This document shows, piece after piece, positions 9,066-17,757 of a DNA stretch of 33,722 nt; the stretch's first letter is position 1; each line of letters begins with the position of its first letter. The notes under the pieces were generated by a model that saw only the letters and a list, made by a program, of their open reading frames with translations, searched no databases and was not told the origin of the DNA. A program made the position numbers and the translations under genes. The stretch lies in assembly GCA_903825435.1 (NCBI GenBank), contig CAIKAP010000116.1:1-33722 (forward strand), in the 5' to 3' direction. This DNA comes from an uncultured Verrucomicrobiota bacterium. Its GTDB lineage: Bacteria > Verrucomicrobiota > Verrucomicrobiia > Palsa-1439.

Positions 9066-9210
9066 CTTGAAATACCTTGAACAGGGGTGAACAGGCGTTA
9101 ATAGCCGTGAACAGGCGTTACTTGCCGTGTGTGCCGTAGGCGGGAAAAGGCGGAAGAAGGCGGAAATAACCGAAAGTAGGGGAAATTAGCCGCAACAAGG
9201 GGAAACCGGG
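9066..9210. repeat. 10-bp-periodic degenerate decamer array
   Basis: Consecutive decamers from 9076: cttgaacagg ggtgaacagg cgttaatagc cgtgaacagg cgttacttgc cgtgtgtgcc gtaggcggga aaaggcggaa gaaggcggaa ataaccgaaa gtaggggaaa ttagccgcaa caaggggaaa. Confidence 0.7.
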
Positions 9211-9214
9211 GCGC

Positions 9215-9649
9215 TCAGGGTTTGACCTTCAAGCCTTCGGCTTCGGCAAGCCGCCGCTGATTCTTGTCAAACGTCAGAAACACTTTTGCCCCCAGCGTCA
9301 ACGCGGTTGCCACGTGCACAACGTCAAGCGCGCTGTAGCCGTGCCGGACCGTGTGGGTGTTGCTCAGGCGCTCTGCCGTCGCGTGGACTTGTTCCCATTC
9401 GACAGGCGGGATCACCACGCGCCCGGCGTCAACGTCCGCGTCGAAAGCGGCCAGTGCCGCCACTGCCACGCCACCGGGCATGTCTTTGCGAAAGGCCGCT
9501 GCGCGGATCGCGTTGCACGCCTCAAACCGCAACAGGCTGGCGGCGTGGATTGGCTCTTGCATCGTCGCCGCGTGCGCGCTGGCCAAGTCCGCGTTGGCTT
9601 GCGGAACGTACAAGGCGCAAAGGAAACTGGCATCGGGGTAGGCGTTCAC
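9215..9649 (-). CDS. PIN-domain toxin (VapC-like)
   Basis: MNAYPDASFLCALYVPQANADLA... ALDVVHVATALTLGAKVFLTFDKNQRRLAEAEGL; paired with an upstream antitoxin by a 4-nt overlap. Confidence 0.85.
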   Translation of the reverse strand: MNAYPDASFLCALYVPQANADLASAHAATMQEPIHAASLLRFEACNAIRAAAFRKDMPGGVAVAALAAFDADVDAGRVVIPPVEWEQVHATAERLSNTHTVRHGYSALDVVHVATALTLGAKVFLTFDKNQRRLAEAEGLKVKP

Positions 9650-9900
9650 GAGAAACGCCGATCCTCAGCGTCTTTCATCCGTTTTACCGCCGCGTCACTC
9701 ATCACAAAGCCGCCGCTGTACGCCCGCGCCCGCGCCGCGAAGTCCGGCATTTGCACTTTGCCGGGCTTGGCTGGCACGTCCGGCACCAAGCGTGCCACTG
9801 GCCGCCCGCGTCGCGTCAAGCGCACCGTGCCGCCGTGTTCCACGATCCGCAACACGCCGGTCGGGTTGTGCATCAATTCCCGCATAGTGATAGTTGTCAT
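9646..9900 (-). CDS. Phd/YefM-type antitoxin
   Basis: MTTITMRELMHNPTGVLRIVEHGGTVRLTRRGRPVARLVPDVPAKPGKVQMPDFAARARAYSGGF. Confidence 0.82.
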   Translation of the reverse strand: MTTITMRELMHNPTGVLRIVEHGGTVRLTRRGRPVARLVPDVPAKPGKVQMPDFAARARAYSGGFVMSDAAVKRMKDAEDRRFS

Positions 9901-10403
9901 GTCCAACACCATGTCCAACAATGCCGCAAAAGTCAAGTCGCCGCCGTCCGCGAACAAGGCAACGGCAACGCGCCCCGGCAATTCGCGCCCGTCTTGCGCG
10001 GTCAACGTCACACCGCTGCCGCGCTCCGGTAACGCCGTCAGGGAATTGCGAACACGTCAACGCCGTGCCGCCGCCGCCGCTATCGCGCCGCGTCAACGCG
10101 GGCAGGTAATTCGCCCGCGTCGCCACCGGTGCGAGTCGCACCGCTGGCGCGCTTCGGCAACGCGCCGCTGTTGCCCCACCCACCAGCGCGCATAACGGGC
10201 GGGCTTGTAGCCACGCCCCTTTGCGCTCCCCCCGCCCCGCATTGGTCGCTTCGCTCCCTCGCTCCCTTGCGCGGTTGCCCCGCGCTACTGGCGCGCACGC
10301 GCCGCAGACGGCGCGCCGCGCCTCAGTTTGTCGCACGCGCTGCCGCGTTGCGAGGATCACCATTGCCACGGCCAGCCAACGACACGGCAACGACTCCGGC
10401 TAG

Positions 10404-10798
10404 ACCCGCGCCGCCGTCGCCCCGATCCGTGCCGGTAAGGAATGCGCCCCGGCAAGACGTGTCCGGCAGGTGTGGCCTGTCACGTCGCTGGCTTTCAGTC
10501 GCCCCGACACCGCTGCGCGGTCTTTCCGCTACACGACCAGCGCAAAGGCCGCTACGCTTGCCACGTAGTACACATTGTGCGTCCGCTCACTGGCGCGCCT
10601 ACCCGAAGGACGGGCAAGCGCGCCGCTCGCACATGCTGAGCCTCTCCGCTTGCGCGGCGCTCTCAGCACGTCGCACAATGTGGCACTACGTGGCATGTCG
10701 GGGCTTGGTGAGTGCCAGCGCCGCGCCAGTCCACACCTACCGGCCAAGCCGGGGCGCGGGGCGGGGTGACCGGCACGAAGGGCGACGGCGGCGCGGGT
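10404..10798 (-). ncRNA. Candidate large structured noncoding RNA (395-nt foldback, unknown class); strand inferred
   Basis: Terminal 19-bp perfect complement (10404-10422 / 10780-10798), then nested helices: 10428-10436/10769-10777; 10444-10453/10748-10757; 10463-10492/10714-10743; 10501-10509/10696-10704. Inner branches: hairpin 10517-10552; stem 10561-10568/10686-10693 plus 10571-10581/10672-10682; hairpins 10592-10624 and 10634-10668. Confidence 0.55.
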
Positions 10799-10849
10799 GA
10801 CGCCCGAAGATGATGCGCGGGCTACCGCCCGCGCCCCCGGCAAAACGGT

Positions 10850-10875
10850 GGTGGTATCACTTTTGGTATCACGGC
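10850..10875 (+). repeat. Right copy of terminal repeat (putative integrase arm-type site)
   Basis: GGTGGTATCACTTTTGGTATCACGGC; same orientation as 449-474, differing in the 3-nt spacer. Confidence 0.6.
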
Positions 10876-10943
10876 GCATTTCGCGCCTTGCACCGTTGCC
10901 GGGGGTGAACTACAAAAGCCCTTGCATTGCAAGGGTGGGGAAG

Positions 10944-11019
10944 TGGTGGGCCCGGTAGGATTCGAACCTACGACCAAAGGATTATGAGTCCTCCGCTCTA
11001 ACCACTGAGCTACAGGCCC
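10944..11019 (-). tRNA. tRNA with CAU anticodon, most like tRNA-Ile2 (elongator Met not excluded)
   Basis: GGGCCTGTAGCTCAGTGGTTAGAGCGGAGGACTCATAATCCTTTGGTCGTAGGTTCGAATCCTACCGGGCCCACCA, 76 nt with encoded CCA; acceptor GGGCCTG/CGGGCCC; CTCATAA loop followed by TTTGGTCG resembles E. coli tRNA-Ile2. Confidence 0.95.
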
Positions 11020-11078
11020 GCTCGATCAGCGATTGAAGATAGGTTGAGGCGAGCGTGTTGGAAAGCGAAAAACAGTAG

Positions 11079-12761
11079 TCAGAATTGAAGCTGGAGGAAC
11101 CCTTCGATTTGGCGCTGACGGGTGGGGTGGCGCATTTTGCGGAGCGCCTTGGCTTCGATTTGGCGGATGCGTTCACGGGTAACGCGAAATTGGCGGCCGA
11201 CTTCCTCGAGCGTGCGGCAGTAGCCATCGCCAAGTCCAAAGCGGAGTTGGAGGACTTTGCGTTCGCGGTCGGTCAGGGTGTCGAGGACTTCGCCAAGTTT
11301 TTCTTTCAATAGCGAGTAGGAGGCCATATCAGAGGGATTGTCGGCGGTCTTGTCTTCGATGAGGTCGCCGAAGCTGGTGTCTTCGCTGTCGCCGAGTGGG
11401 GCTTGGAGGGAAATGGGTTGTTGGGCCATCTTAAGGACGGCGCGGACACGGTCCACGGGCATTTGCATTTCCTCAGCGACTTCCTCGGGGATCGGCTCGC
11501 GGCCGAATTCCTGGATGAGGGTTTTCTGGATCCGCATGAGTTTATTGATCGTCTCGATCATGTGGACAGGGATACGTATGGTGCGGGCTTGGTCGGCGAT
11601 GGAACGGGTAATGGCTTGACGTATCCACCAAGTTGCGTAAGTGGAGAATTTGTAGCCGCGACGGTATTCGAATTTCTCGACTGCTTTCATGAGGCCCATG
11701 TTGCCTTCTTGGATGAGGTCGAGGAAGCTGAGGCCGCGGTTTGTGTATTTCTTGGCAATGGAGATGACGAGGCGAAGGTTAGCTTCAACCATTTCGCTCT
11801 TGGCCTGTACGGCTTTTCGCATCCAGACTTTCAGTTCGTCGTGAGTCTTAAGGAACTGGTCGGTGGACATACGGGAAAGCAATTCGAGGTGTTTGAGGCG
11901 GCGCTGGACGTTGTGAGTCTGGCTGGTGATGGCGGGAAACTTACGTTGTTTCTGGAGGTCATCGAGTTCGCATAGGGTGCCGTCAAAATCTTCGCGGACT
12001 TCGTTGGCCTTCTCGACAAACTCCTCGAGTACCTTCTGTTTGAAATAGAACTTGTCAAATAGCTTCTGGAGGGCGGTGTCGGCCTTCTTTAGGTCGCGCT
12101 GGAGTTTGGCGCGTTCCCGCTGGGTCAGGCCGGTCTTGATGGTGCGTGTGTAACGGGCATCGGTGGTCTCATCGGCAGTGGTAACTTTCTTGCAGAGCTT
12201 GGGCAGGGCGCGCATGTACTGGTCGCGGCTGTCAATCTTCTTGTCAATGATGACGCGGTCGAAACGTTCGCGGCTGTTGAGGAGGCGTTTAGCTAGGGAT
12301 AGGTGCTCCTTGGCGGTGAAGCCGAAGTTGTTGATGATCAGTCTGACGTTCATCTCGGCGGTTTCAATGCGCTTAGAAATCTCAACTTCCTGTTCGCGGG
12401 TGAGCAAGGGGACCTGACCCATCTGCTTAAGGTACATGCGGACGGGGTCGTCGAGGATGTCGAGGCGTGAATCGGTCTTGGGCGGCGGTTCTTTGTCCTC
12501 CTCGGTCTCGCGCTTGAAACGGTCCACCTCCGAGGCGTCAATGATTTCGATGTCCATGCCTCGCAGTGTGATGATGATCGAATCCATCTCGTCGGGAGAG
12601 AGCACCTTGTCGGGCAACGCGTCATTGATGTCGCTATAGGTCAGGTAGCCCTGTTCCTTTGCGAGCTTGATCAACTCCTTGATCTTGAGGTTTTTCTCCT
12701 CTTGATTCAGACGCGGCACCAACTTGGGTGCACTTTTCTTGCGGTCTTTATTCTTGGCCAT
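11079..12761 (-). CDS. rpoD: RNA polymerase primary sigma factor (sigma-70)
   Basis: [114 protein letters not shown]. Confidence 0.97.
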   Translation of the reverse strand: MAKNKDRKKSAPKLVPRLNQEEKNLKIKELIKLAKEQGYLTYSDINDALPDKVLSPDEMDSIIITLRGMDIEIIDASEVDRFKRETEEDKEPPPKTDSRLDILDDPVRMYLKQMGQVPLLTREQEVEISKRIETAEMNVRLIINNFGFTAKEHLSLAKRLLNSRERFDRVIIDKKIDSRDQYMRALPKLCKKVTTADETTDARYTRTIKTGLTQRERAKLQRDLKKADTALQKLFDKFYFKQKVLEEFVEKANEVREDFDGTLCELDDLQKQRKFPAITSQTHNVQRRLKHLELLSRMSTDQFLKTHDELKVWMRKAVQAKSEMVEANLRLVISIAKKYTNRGLSFLDLIQEGNMGLMKAVEKFEYRRGYKFSTYATWWIRQAITRSIADQARTIRIPVHMIETINKLMRIQKTLIQEFGREPIPEEVAEEMQMPVDRVRAVLKMAQQPISLQAPLGDSEDTSFGDLIEDKTADNPSDMASYSLLKEKLGEVLDTLTDRERKVLQLRFGLGDGYCRTLEEVGRQFRVTRERIRQIEAKALRKMRHPTRQRQIEGFLQLQF

Positions 12762-12773
12762 AGGTGAAGACAA

Positions 12774-12920
12774 TTATTCCCGTCGCGCTTTTGTTCTCTC
12801 GAGCAAAAGCGCGGAAATATTGTCCAACTTCCGTCGCAAGTCAAGTGCCTCTTTCAGTAGCCGCAGCACTTCCGCACCGGGCAACCCGGCTAAGCCAATT
12901 CTTGCCGGATTTGCCGACAC
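12774..12920 (-). CDS. Unlisted 48-aa small ORF between dnaG and rpoD (GTG start, overlaps dnaG end)
   Basis: VSANPARIGLAGLPGAEVLRLLKEALDLRRKLDNISALLLERTKARRE*; fills the dnaG-rpoD gap and ends just before rpoD. Confidence 0.45.
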   Translation of the reverse strand: MSANPARIGLAGLPGAEVLRLLKEALDLRRKLDNISALLLERTKARRE

Positions 12921-14689
12921 CGCTGTTGTAGTTCAAAATCCTCTCTGTCTAATCGTATTACATCTGCCGAGAGGCCAACCAACTGTGCTAATTGTCGATG
13001 GATTTGCTGGCGTTGCTGTTCCAGCCAGCACAGTTCCAGTGTGAGCAGACAGTCCGTCGCTACGGTAATTGGTTCGCCTTTCTGAGTCGGCTGGAGCAAC
13101 AGCGCCGACAACAAACGGTTCTCAGTCTCGTCCGCTTCGTGGAACAAGGAGTTCGGTCCATTCCAATTGCCGCGCGCATGCAAATCGAACGCGCGTAGCA
13201 GTAATGACGCCGCCAGGCTGTCGGTGAGCCACTCGCGGGCGAGTCGTTCTGCCGCCATGTCAAGGAGACGTTCGTCGGTCAACACCAACCGCAGCAGAGT
13301 CACTTCAGCCGGCAAACCTTCGGGGTGCGGCGATTCCTTCGCTGGCTCGGGCGGTTCTTCGTGAGGGCGCGGGCCGTGACGGGCGAAGTCTTTCATCTTG
13401 CGGCGCAGGACCTCCTCGCGTACTTCGAGGCGGGAGGCGGTGCGTTGGGCGAAAGTGGCTTGGAGGATCGGGTCTCGGATGCGGCAAAGCCACGGTGTCA
13501 TCTGGTCGGAGATCTGGACCTTGCCGCGTTCGGTGCGGGCGTCGTGTTGGCGCGCGAGCCGTTGCAGAAGGAAATCGAAAAAGCCCAATGCGCCGTCGAG
13601 TAGATCGCGCAGTTTCTCCGGGCCGTGTTGCTTGAGGAAACTGTCCGGGTCGTGCCCTTCGGGCAGCAGGGCGACGCGGATGCCGGCGCCGAGTTCCCAG
13701 AGCGGCTCGGCGTTGCGGACGGCAGCGTTCTGACCGGGCTCGTCGCCGTCGAACATCAGGATCACGTCGTCGGCGTGTCGTTTCAGGATGCGGGCGTGCT
13801 GCTCGGTGAACGCGGTGCCTTGCGGTGCGACGACGTTGGCGAATCCGTTCTCATGGCAGGTGATGGTGTCGAGCTGGCCTTCGCAGACGATGGCGACTTT
13901 CTCGTCGAGTATGGCGCGCTTGGCCTTGTTCAGCCCGAACAGGATTTTGCCCTTCTGGAAAATGGCCGTCTCCGGTGAGTTCACGTACTTTGGCTGGTCC
14001 TTCGCGTCGGTCAGGCTGCGCCCGCTGAACGCGACCACTCGGCCTTGGTCGTCGCAGATCGGGAACATCAACCGTCCGCGGAACCGGTCGTAAAATCCGC
14101 CGCTGTCGCGTTTCAACACAAGTCCCGCCGATTCCAGCATCACGGCGGAGAACTTCTTCGTCGCCGCCCACTGCAACAGCGCATCCCAAGCGTCCGGTGA
14201 GTAGCCAAGCTGCCAGCGTTTTACCGTGTCGAAGCCGATGCGGCGTTTGCGCAGGTAGGCCAACGACGAGCTGTCGGCAGGTTGTTTCAGGAGATGTTGG
14301 TGGAAGAACGCAGCGGCCTGTTCGTGGAGCTTGAAGAGCAGATCCTTCTCGTCGCGGCTAGGCGCGCCCTCGGCAGCGTCGAACTCCAGCGTGATGCCGG
14401 CGCGCTCGGCGAGGCGTCGCACGGCATCAGTGAACTGGAGGTTCTCGTGCTGCATGATGAACTTGAACACATCGCCGCCGGCGCCGCAGCCGAAGCAGTG
14501 CCAGATTTGTTTTTGCGGGTGGACGTTGAAGCTTGGTGTCTTTTCCTTGTGGAACGGGCAGAGCGCGATGAGGTTCGCACCACGCCGCTTCAGCGGGAAA
14601 TACGTGCCGATGACCTCGACGATGTCGTTGGCTGCGCGGACTTGTTCGAGGACGTGGTCAGAGATGAAGCCGGGCACAGCGCCTCTCAA
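12890..14689 (-). CDS. dnaG: DNA primase
   Basis: IGTYFPLKRRGANLIALCPFHKEKTPSFNVHPQKQIWHCFGCGAGGDVFKFIM zinc-binding domain; Toprim region CEGQLDTI...LMFDGDEPGQNAA. Confidence 0.97.
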   Translation of the reverse strand: MRGAVPGFISDHVLEQVRAANDIVEVIGTYFPLKRRGANLIALCPFHKEKTPSFNVHPQKQIWHCFGCGAGGDVFKFIMQHENLQFTDAVRRLAERAGITLEFDAAEGAPSRDEKDLLFKLHEQAAAFFHQHLLKQPADSSSLAYLRKRRIGFDTVKRWQLGYSPDAWDALLQWAATKKFSAVMLESAGLVLKRDSGGFYDRFRGRLMFPICDDQGRVVAFSGRSLTDAKDQPKYVNSPETAIFQKGKILFGLNKAKRAILDEKVAIVCEGQLDTITCHENGFANVVAPQGTAFTEQHARILKRHADDVILMFDGDEPGQNAAVRNAEPLWELGAGIRVALLPEGHDPDSFLKQHGPEKLRDLLDGALGFFDFLLQRLARQHDARTERGKVQISDQMTPWLCRIRDPILQATFAQRTASRLEVREEVLRRKMKDFARHGPRPHEEPPEPAKESPHPEGLPAEVTLLRLVLTDERLLDMAAERLAREWLTDSLAASLLLRAFDLHARGNWNGPNSLFHEADETENRLLSALLLQPTQKGEPITVATDCLLTLELCWLEQQRQQIHRQLAQLVGLSADVIRLDREDFELQQRCRQIRQELA

Positions 14690-15276
14690 CGTTGTTTCTT
14701 GTAGCCATCCGCGGTGGGTTCCTCGCGGCGGGGGATTGGTTTCATGAACCAGAGGCTCTCCTGTTGTTGTTTCTCGGCCATGGCGGCAACGGAAGGGAAC
14801 TGTTGCACCACGCGTGCACCGAAACAGGAGTTGCGTGCGACCTGTTCATGCCAGAGCGGACTACGCATGAGCGCCAGCGCGATGCTCAGCCACGCCATCA
14901 CCACCACCATCACCACGGCCCCGAACAGCACGCCGCCCGCATTGTCAAGCCAGGCCGGTAAGCCGTACTTGGATGTGCGGAACATGATCTCGTTGCTGGC
15001 GAAATGACAGGGGATGTACACCACCAGCCCCACAAGCAGGAACGCCTGCAGGTTGGCCGAGTCGGCCTCCACATCGAAGATGTCATGCAACCCATTTCCC
15101 ATCGTCGGGTAAAGAAGCAGCGCCAGAAACGTCATCAACACCCACATCACCGTCCGCAATAGCGACCGTGTCAACCCGGCCCGCAGCCCGGTGTAAAACC
15201 CAAGGAGCACTGCGGTAGCCACGGCATAATCGTACCAATTCAACGTCGTCGGCAATGTGGCGGCGATCACATTCAT
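14686..15276 (-). CDS. CvpA-family membrane protein
   Basis: NWYDYAVATAVLLGFYTGLRAGLTRSLLRTVMWVLMTFLALLLYPTMG..., multi-TM; 4-nt overlap with dnaG. Confidence 0.7.
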   Translation of the reverse strand: MNVIAATLPTTLNWYDYAVATAVLLGFYTGLRAGLTRSLLRTVMWVLMTFLALLLYPTMGNGLHDIFDVEADSANLQAFLLVGLVVYIPCHFASNEIMFRTSKYGLPAWLDNAGGVLFGAVVMVVVMAWLSIALALMRSPLWHEQVARNSCFGARVVQQFPSVAAMAEKQQQESLWFMKPIPRREEPTADGYKKQR

Positions 15277-15377
15277 CCTCTTACCATAATACCAATTTTC
15301 GCCACGGCTTCCATATAATTTGTTTCGTTCATTATTGCGTTGCCCGCGCCCTCGCCCGGCGGTATCCTGCGCCCGAC

Positions 15378-16817
15378 ATGGAACCGATCAACGACCAAAC
15401 ACAAGCGCGACTGGAGAAACGCCGCAAGCTGATGGAAAAGGGGATTGCCCCGTACGGCGGACGTTTTGAGACGAGCGAGCGGATCGCCGACGCCCGTCAG
15501 AACGGGACCGACGAACGCGAGGTCCGACTCGCCGGGCGTGTCACTAGCCACCGCGACATGGGCAAGAGCATGTTCTGCGACCTCAAGGATTCCTCGGGCC
15601 GCATCCAGCTTTACGTCCAGAAGAAGGTCCTCAGCGACGAGCAGTTCGACCTATTCAAACATTTTGTGGACCTCGGCGACATCATCGGCGTCACCGGTAA
15701 ACTCTTCACCACGCACGCCGGGGAACTCACTGTCCGCGTCGAGAGCTTCACCATCCTCAGTAAGTCCATTCGACCGTTGCCGAAGGAATGGTACGGCATC
15801 AAGGACACCGAGACCCGCATCCGGCAGCGTTACCTCGACCTGATCCTCAACGACAAAGTCCGTGAGACCTTCCTGATGCGCAGCCGCGTCATCGGACAGA
15901 TCCGCCGCTACCTCGACGAACGCGGTTTCATCGAAGTCGAGACCCCGATGATGCAGCCCATTGCGGGCGGCGCGGCGGCCAAACCGTTCGTCACCCACCA
16001 CGAGGCGCTCGACCTCGACCTATTCCTGCGCGTTGCGCCCGAGTTGTACCTCAAGCGCTTGCTTGTCGGCGGCTATGATAGGGTGTACGAAATCAACCGG
16101 AACTTCCGCAACGAAGGCATCTCCCGCCGGCACAACCCGGAGTTCACGATGCTCGAAGTGTACGAGGCTTACGGCGATTACGAGACGATGATGGGCCTCA
16201 TCCAAGGCATGGTCGTGTCGGTGGCCACGAACGTCCTCGACACGTTGGTCGTGCGCCGGTACGACGGGCAGGAGATTGACCTGCGTCCGCCGTGGAAACG
16301 GATCAGCTACCACGAACTGATCGAGGAACGCGTCGGCAAAGATTGGTTTACGATTTCTCCCGAGGAACGCAAGGCGCGCGCCATCCAGATGGGCGTCGAG
16401 TTCCCGCCGAACTCACCTGACTACGAGGTGAGCAACGCCGTGTACGAGAAAACCATCGAACCGACGCTGCTCAACCCGACATTTGTGACGCACCTGCCCA
16501 CAGAAATTGTTGTGCTGGCAAAACAAAACAAGCAGGATGCCTCCGTCGTGGACGTCTTCGAGTGCGTCATCAACGGCCAGGAGATCGCTCCCGCGTACTC
16601 CGAGCTGAACGACCCCGTCGTCCAGCGCGATCGCCTCCTGCACCAAGCTGCTGGTCACGCCGAGAAACTCGACGAGGATTTCCTTACCGCTCTCGAATAC
16701 GGCATGCCCCCCGCCGGCGGCATGGGCGTCGGCATTGACCGCCTCGTGATGATGCTGACCGGCTCCGAAAGCATCCGCGATGTCATTCTGTTCCCGCTGC
16801 TGCGGCCCCAGACATGA
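15378..16817 (+). CDS. lysS: Lysyl-tRNA synthetase (class II)
   Basis: [64 protein letters not shown] and [37 protein letters not shown] 15378 preferred over the longer ORF start. Confidence 0.97.
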   Translation: MEPINDQTQARLEKRRKLMEKGIAPYGGRFETSERIADARQNGTDEREVRLAGRVTSHRDMGKSMFCDLKDSSGRIQLYVQKKVLSDEQFDLFKHFVDLGDIIGVTGKLFTTHAGELTVRVESFTILSKSIRPLPKEWYGIKDTETRIRQRYLDLILNDKVRETFLMRSRVIGQIRRYLDERGFIEVETPMMQPIAGGAAAKPFVTHHEALDLDLFLRVAPELYLKRLLVGGYDRVYEINRNFRNEGISRRHNPEFTMLEVYEAYGDYETMMGLIQGMVVSVATNVLDTLVVRRYDGQEIDLRPPWKRISYHELIEERVGKDWFTISPEERKARAIQMGVEFPPNSPDYEVSNAVYEKTIEPTLLNPTFVTHLPTEIVVLAKQNKQDASVVDVFECVINGQEIAPAYSELNDPVVQRDRLLHQAAGHAEKLDEDFLTALEYGMPPAGGMGVGIDRLVMMLTGSESIRDVILFPLLRPQT

Positions 16818-16962
16818 CAAAACTTCCCTTCGAACTGTTCCTCGGATTTCGGGATCATCGCGTTGACGGTCTCCTGACCGCGCACTTGATGTTTTCGAAG
16901 GGGTTTGAAGTTGGAGAGAATACAATTCCAGTCTCCACCGCCTTGCAATATATTAGTTAGGG

Positions 16963-17163
16963 TTACTTCGGCACGACGTTGGAGGCTTTTGGCCCCTTGG
17001 GAGAGTCGAGCAACTCAAACTCCACCGCTTGGCCTTCCTCCAGATTCTTGAACCCGTCTCCACCGATGGAGGAATAATGCACAAACACATCCGGCCCGTT
17101 ATCCTGCTGAATAAAACCGAATCCTTTTTTCGTGTCGAACCACTTCACTTTTCCCTGCGGCAT
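16963..17163 (-). CDS. Cold-shock protein, CspA family
   Basis: [66 protein letters not shown]. Confidence 0.96.
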   Translation of the reverse strand: MPQGKVKWFDTKKGFGFIQQDNGPDVFVHYSSIGGDGFKNLEEGQAVEFELLDSPKGPKASNVVPK

Positions 17164-17214
17164 ACGTCAGTATCTCCTTACTTCGTTGTTTTGCTTCTCC
17201 GTTGAAATGAAATC

Positions 17215-17237
17215 GCCGTTCCGCACTTCGGAACGGC
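17215..17237 (-). promoter_or_regulatory. Perfect 9-bp stem / 5-nt loop hairpin in the cold-shock gene leader
   Basis: GCCGTTCCG cactt CGGAACGGC, about 50 nt upstream of the csp start and downstream of usp. Confidence 0.55.
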
Positions 17238-17313
17238 ACTCCACTCCAAAGACTTCGCGGGGGAGTATATAAACCGCCCTGCCCTTGTCAAGACCGTACC
17301 AGTGACGAAACCG

Positions 17314-17757
17314 TTACAATTCCCGCTTCGACGGCGCCCGCAACAACAGCACCGGTATATCCACAGCGTGTCGCACCTTGTGGACCGCGCTGCCGTACAG
17401 CAAATCAGAGATGAACCGGTGCCCGTGCGTCGTCATCGCGATCAAATCGCACTTCCGGGCGTGTGCCAGTTTCACGATCTCGTCACCGGGGTCACCGTAG
17501 CCGAGCACCGCCTCGACCTCGATCCCCTTCTCGCGTAATTGCGCCGCCAACTTGTCCAAGTACTCGCGATCCTCGCGCACCTCGGGCGAATCGGCGTCCT
17601 CGCTGAAATACCGCGCCGCCCAGCCGTCGGCCACGTGAAACAGGATCAACTTCGCCCCGCTGCACTGCGCCATCGGCACGACATGGCCGAGGATCACCTT
17701 GTCATACTCGGTGCTCTCGACCGGCACCAAGATTGTCTTGTACATGCAACCTTTCAT
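17314..17757 (-). CDS. Universal stress protein (UspA family)
   Basis: MYKTILVPVESTEYDKVILGHVVPMAQ...CDLIAMTTHGHRFISDLLYGSAVHKVRHAVDIPVLLLR. Confidence 0.93.
   Translation of the reverse strand: MKGCMYKTILVPVESTEYDKVILGHVVPMAQCSGAKLILFHVADGWAARYFSEDADSPEVREDREYLDKLAAQLREKGIEVEAVLGYGDPGDEIVKLAHARKCDLIAMTTHGHRFISDLLYGSAVHKVRHAVDIPVLLLRAPSKREL

Larger units (their letters stand above)
274..10989 (-). mobile_element. Integrative element (phage-satellite- or integrative-plasmid-like) inserted in the 3' half of a tRNA gene
   Basis: Exact 46-bp direct repeat at both ends (274-319, 10944-10989) corresponding to the tRNA from anticodon loop to CCA. Tyrosine recombinase next to the left copy; all convincing genes between lie on the minus strand. 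Confidence 0.88.

Noticed and set aside
8270-9070. 266-aa plus-strand ORF
   Set aside because: Antisense to the MmeI-like gene N-terminus; no recognisable domain.
9695-10390. 231-aa minus-strand ORF overlapping the PIN/Phd region in another frame
   Set aside because: High-GC spurious ORF: Arg/Ala-rich, overlaps a convincing antitoxin gene, no domain-like pattern.
10129-10800. 223-aa plus-strand ORF (and 10529-10879 minus) over the foldback region
   Set aside because: Arg/Pro/Ala-rich low-complexity translation typical of GC-rich noncoding DNA; the base-pairing pattern explains the sequence better.
14692-14961. Poly-His stretch (HHHHHHH) ORF on plus strand, potential metal-binding protein
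   Set aside because: Antisense to the CvpA-like gene; the His run is the reverse of Val/Met-rich TM codons (GAVVMVVVMAW).
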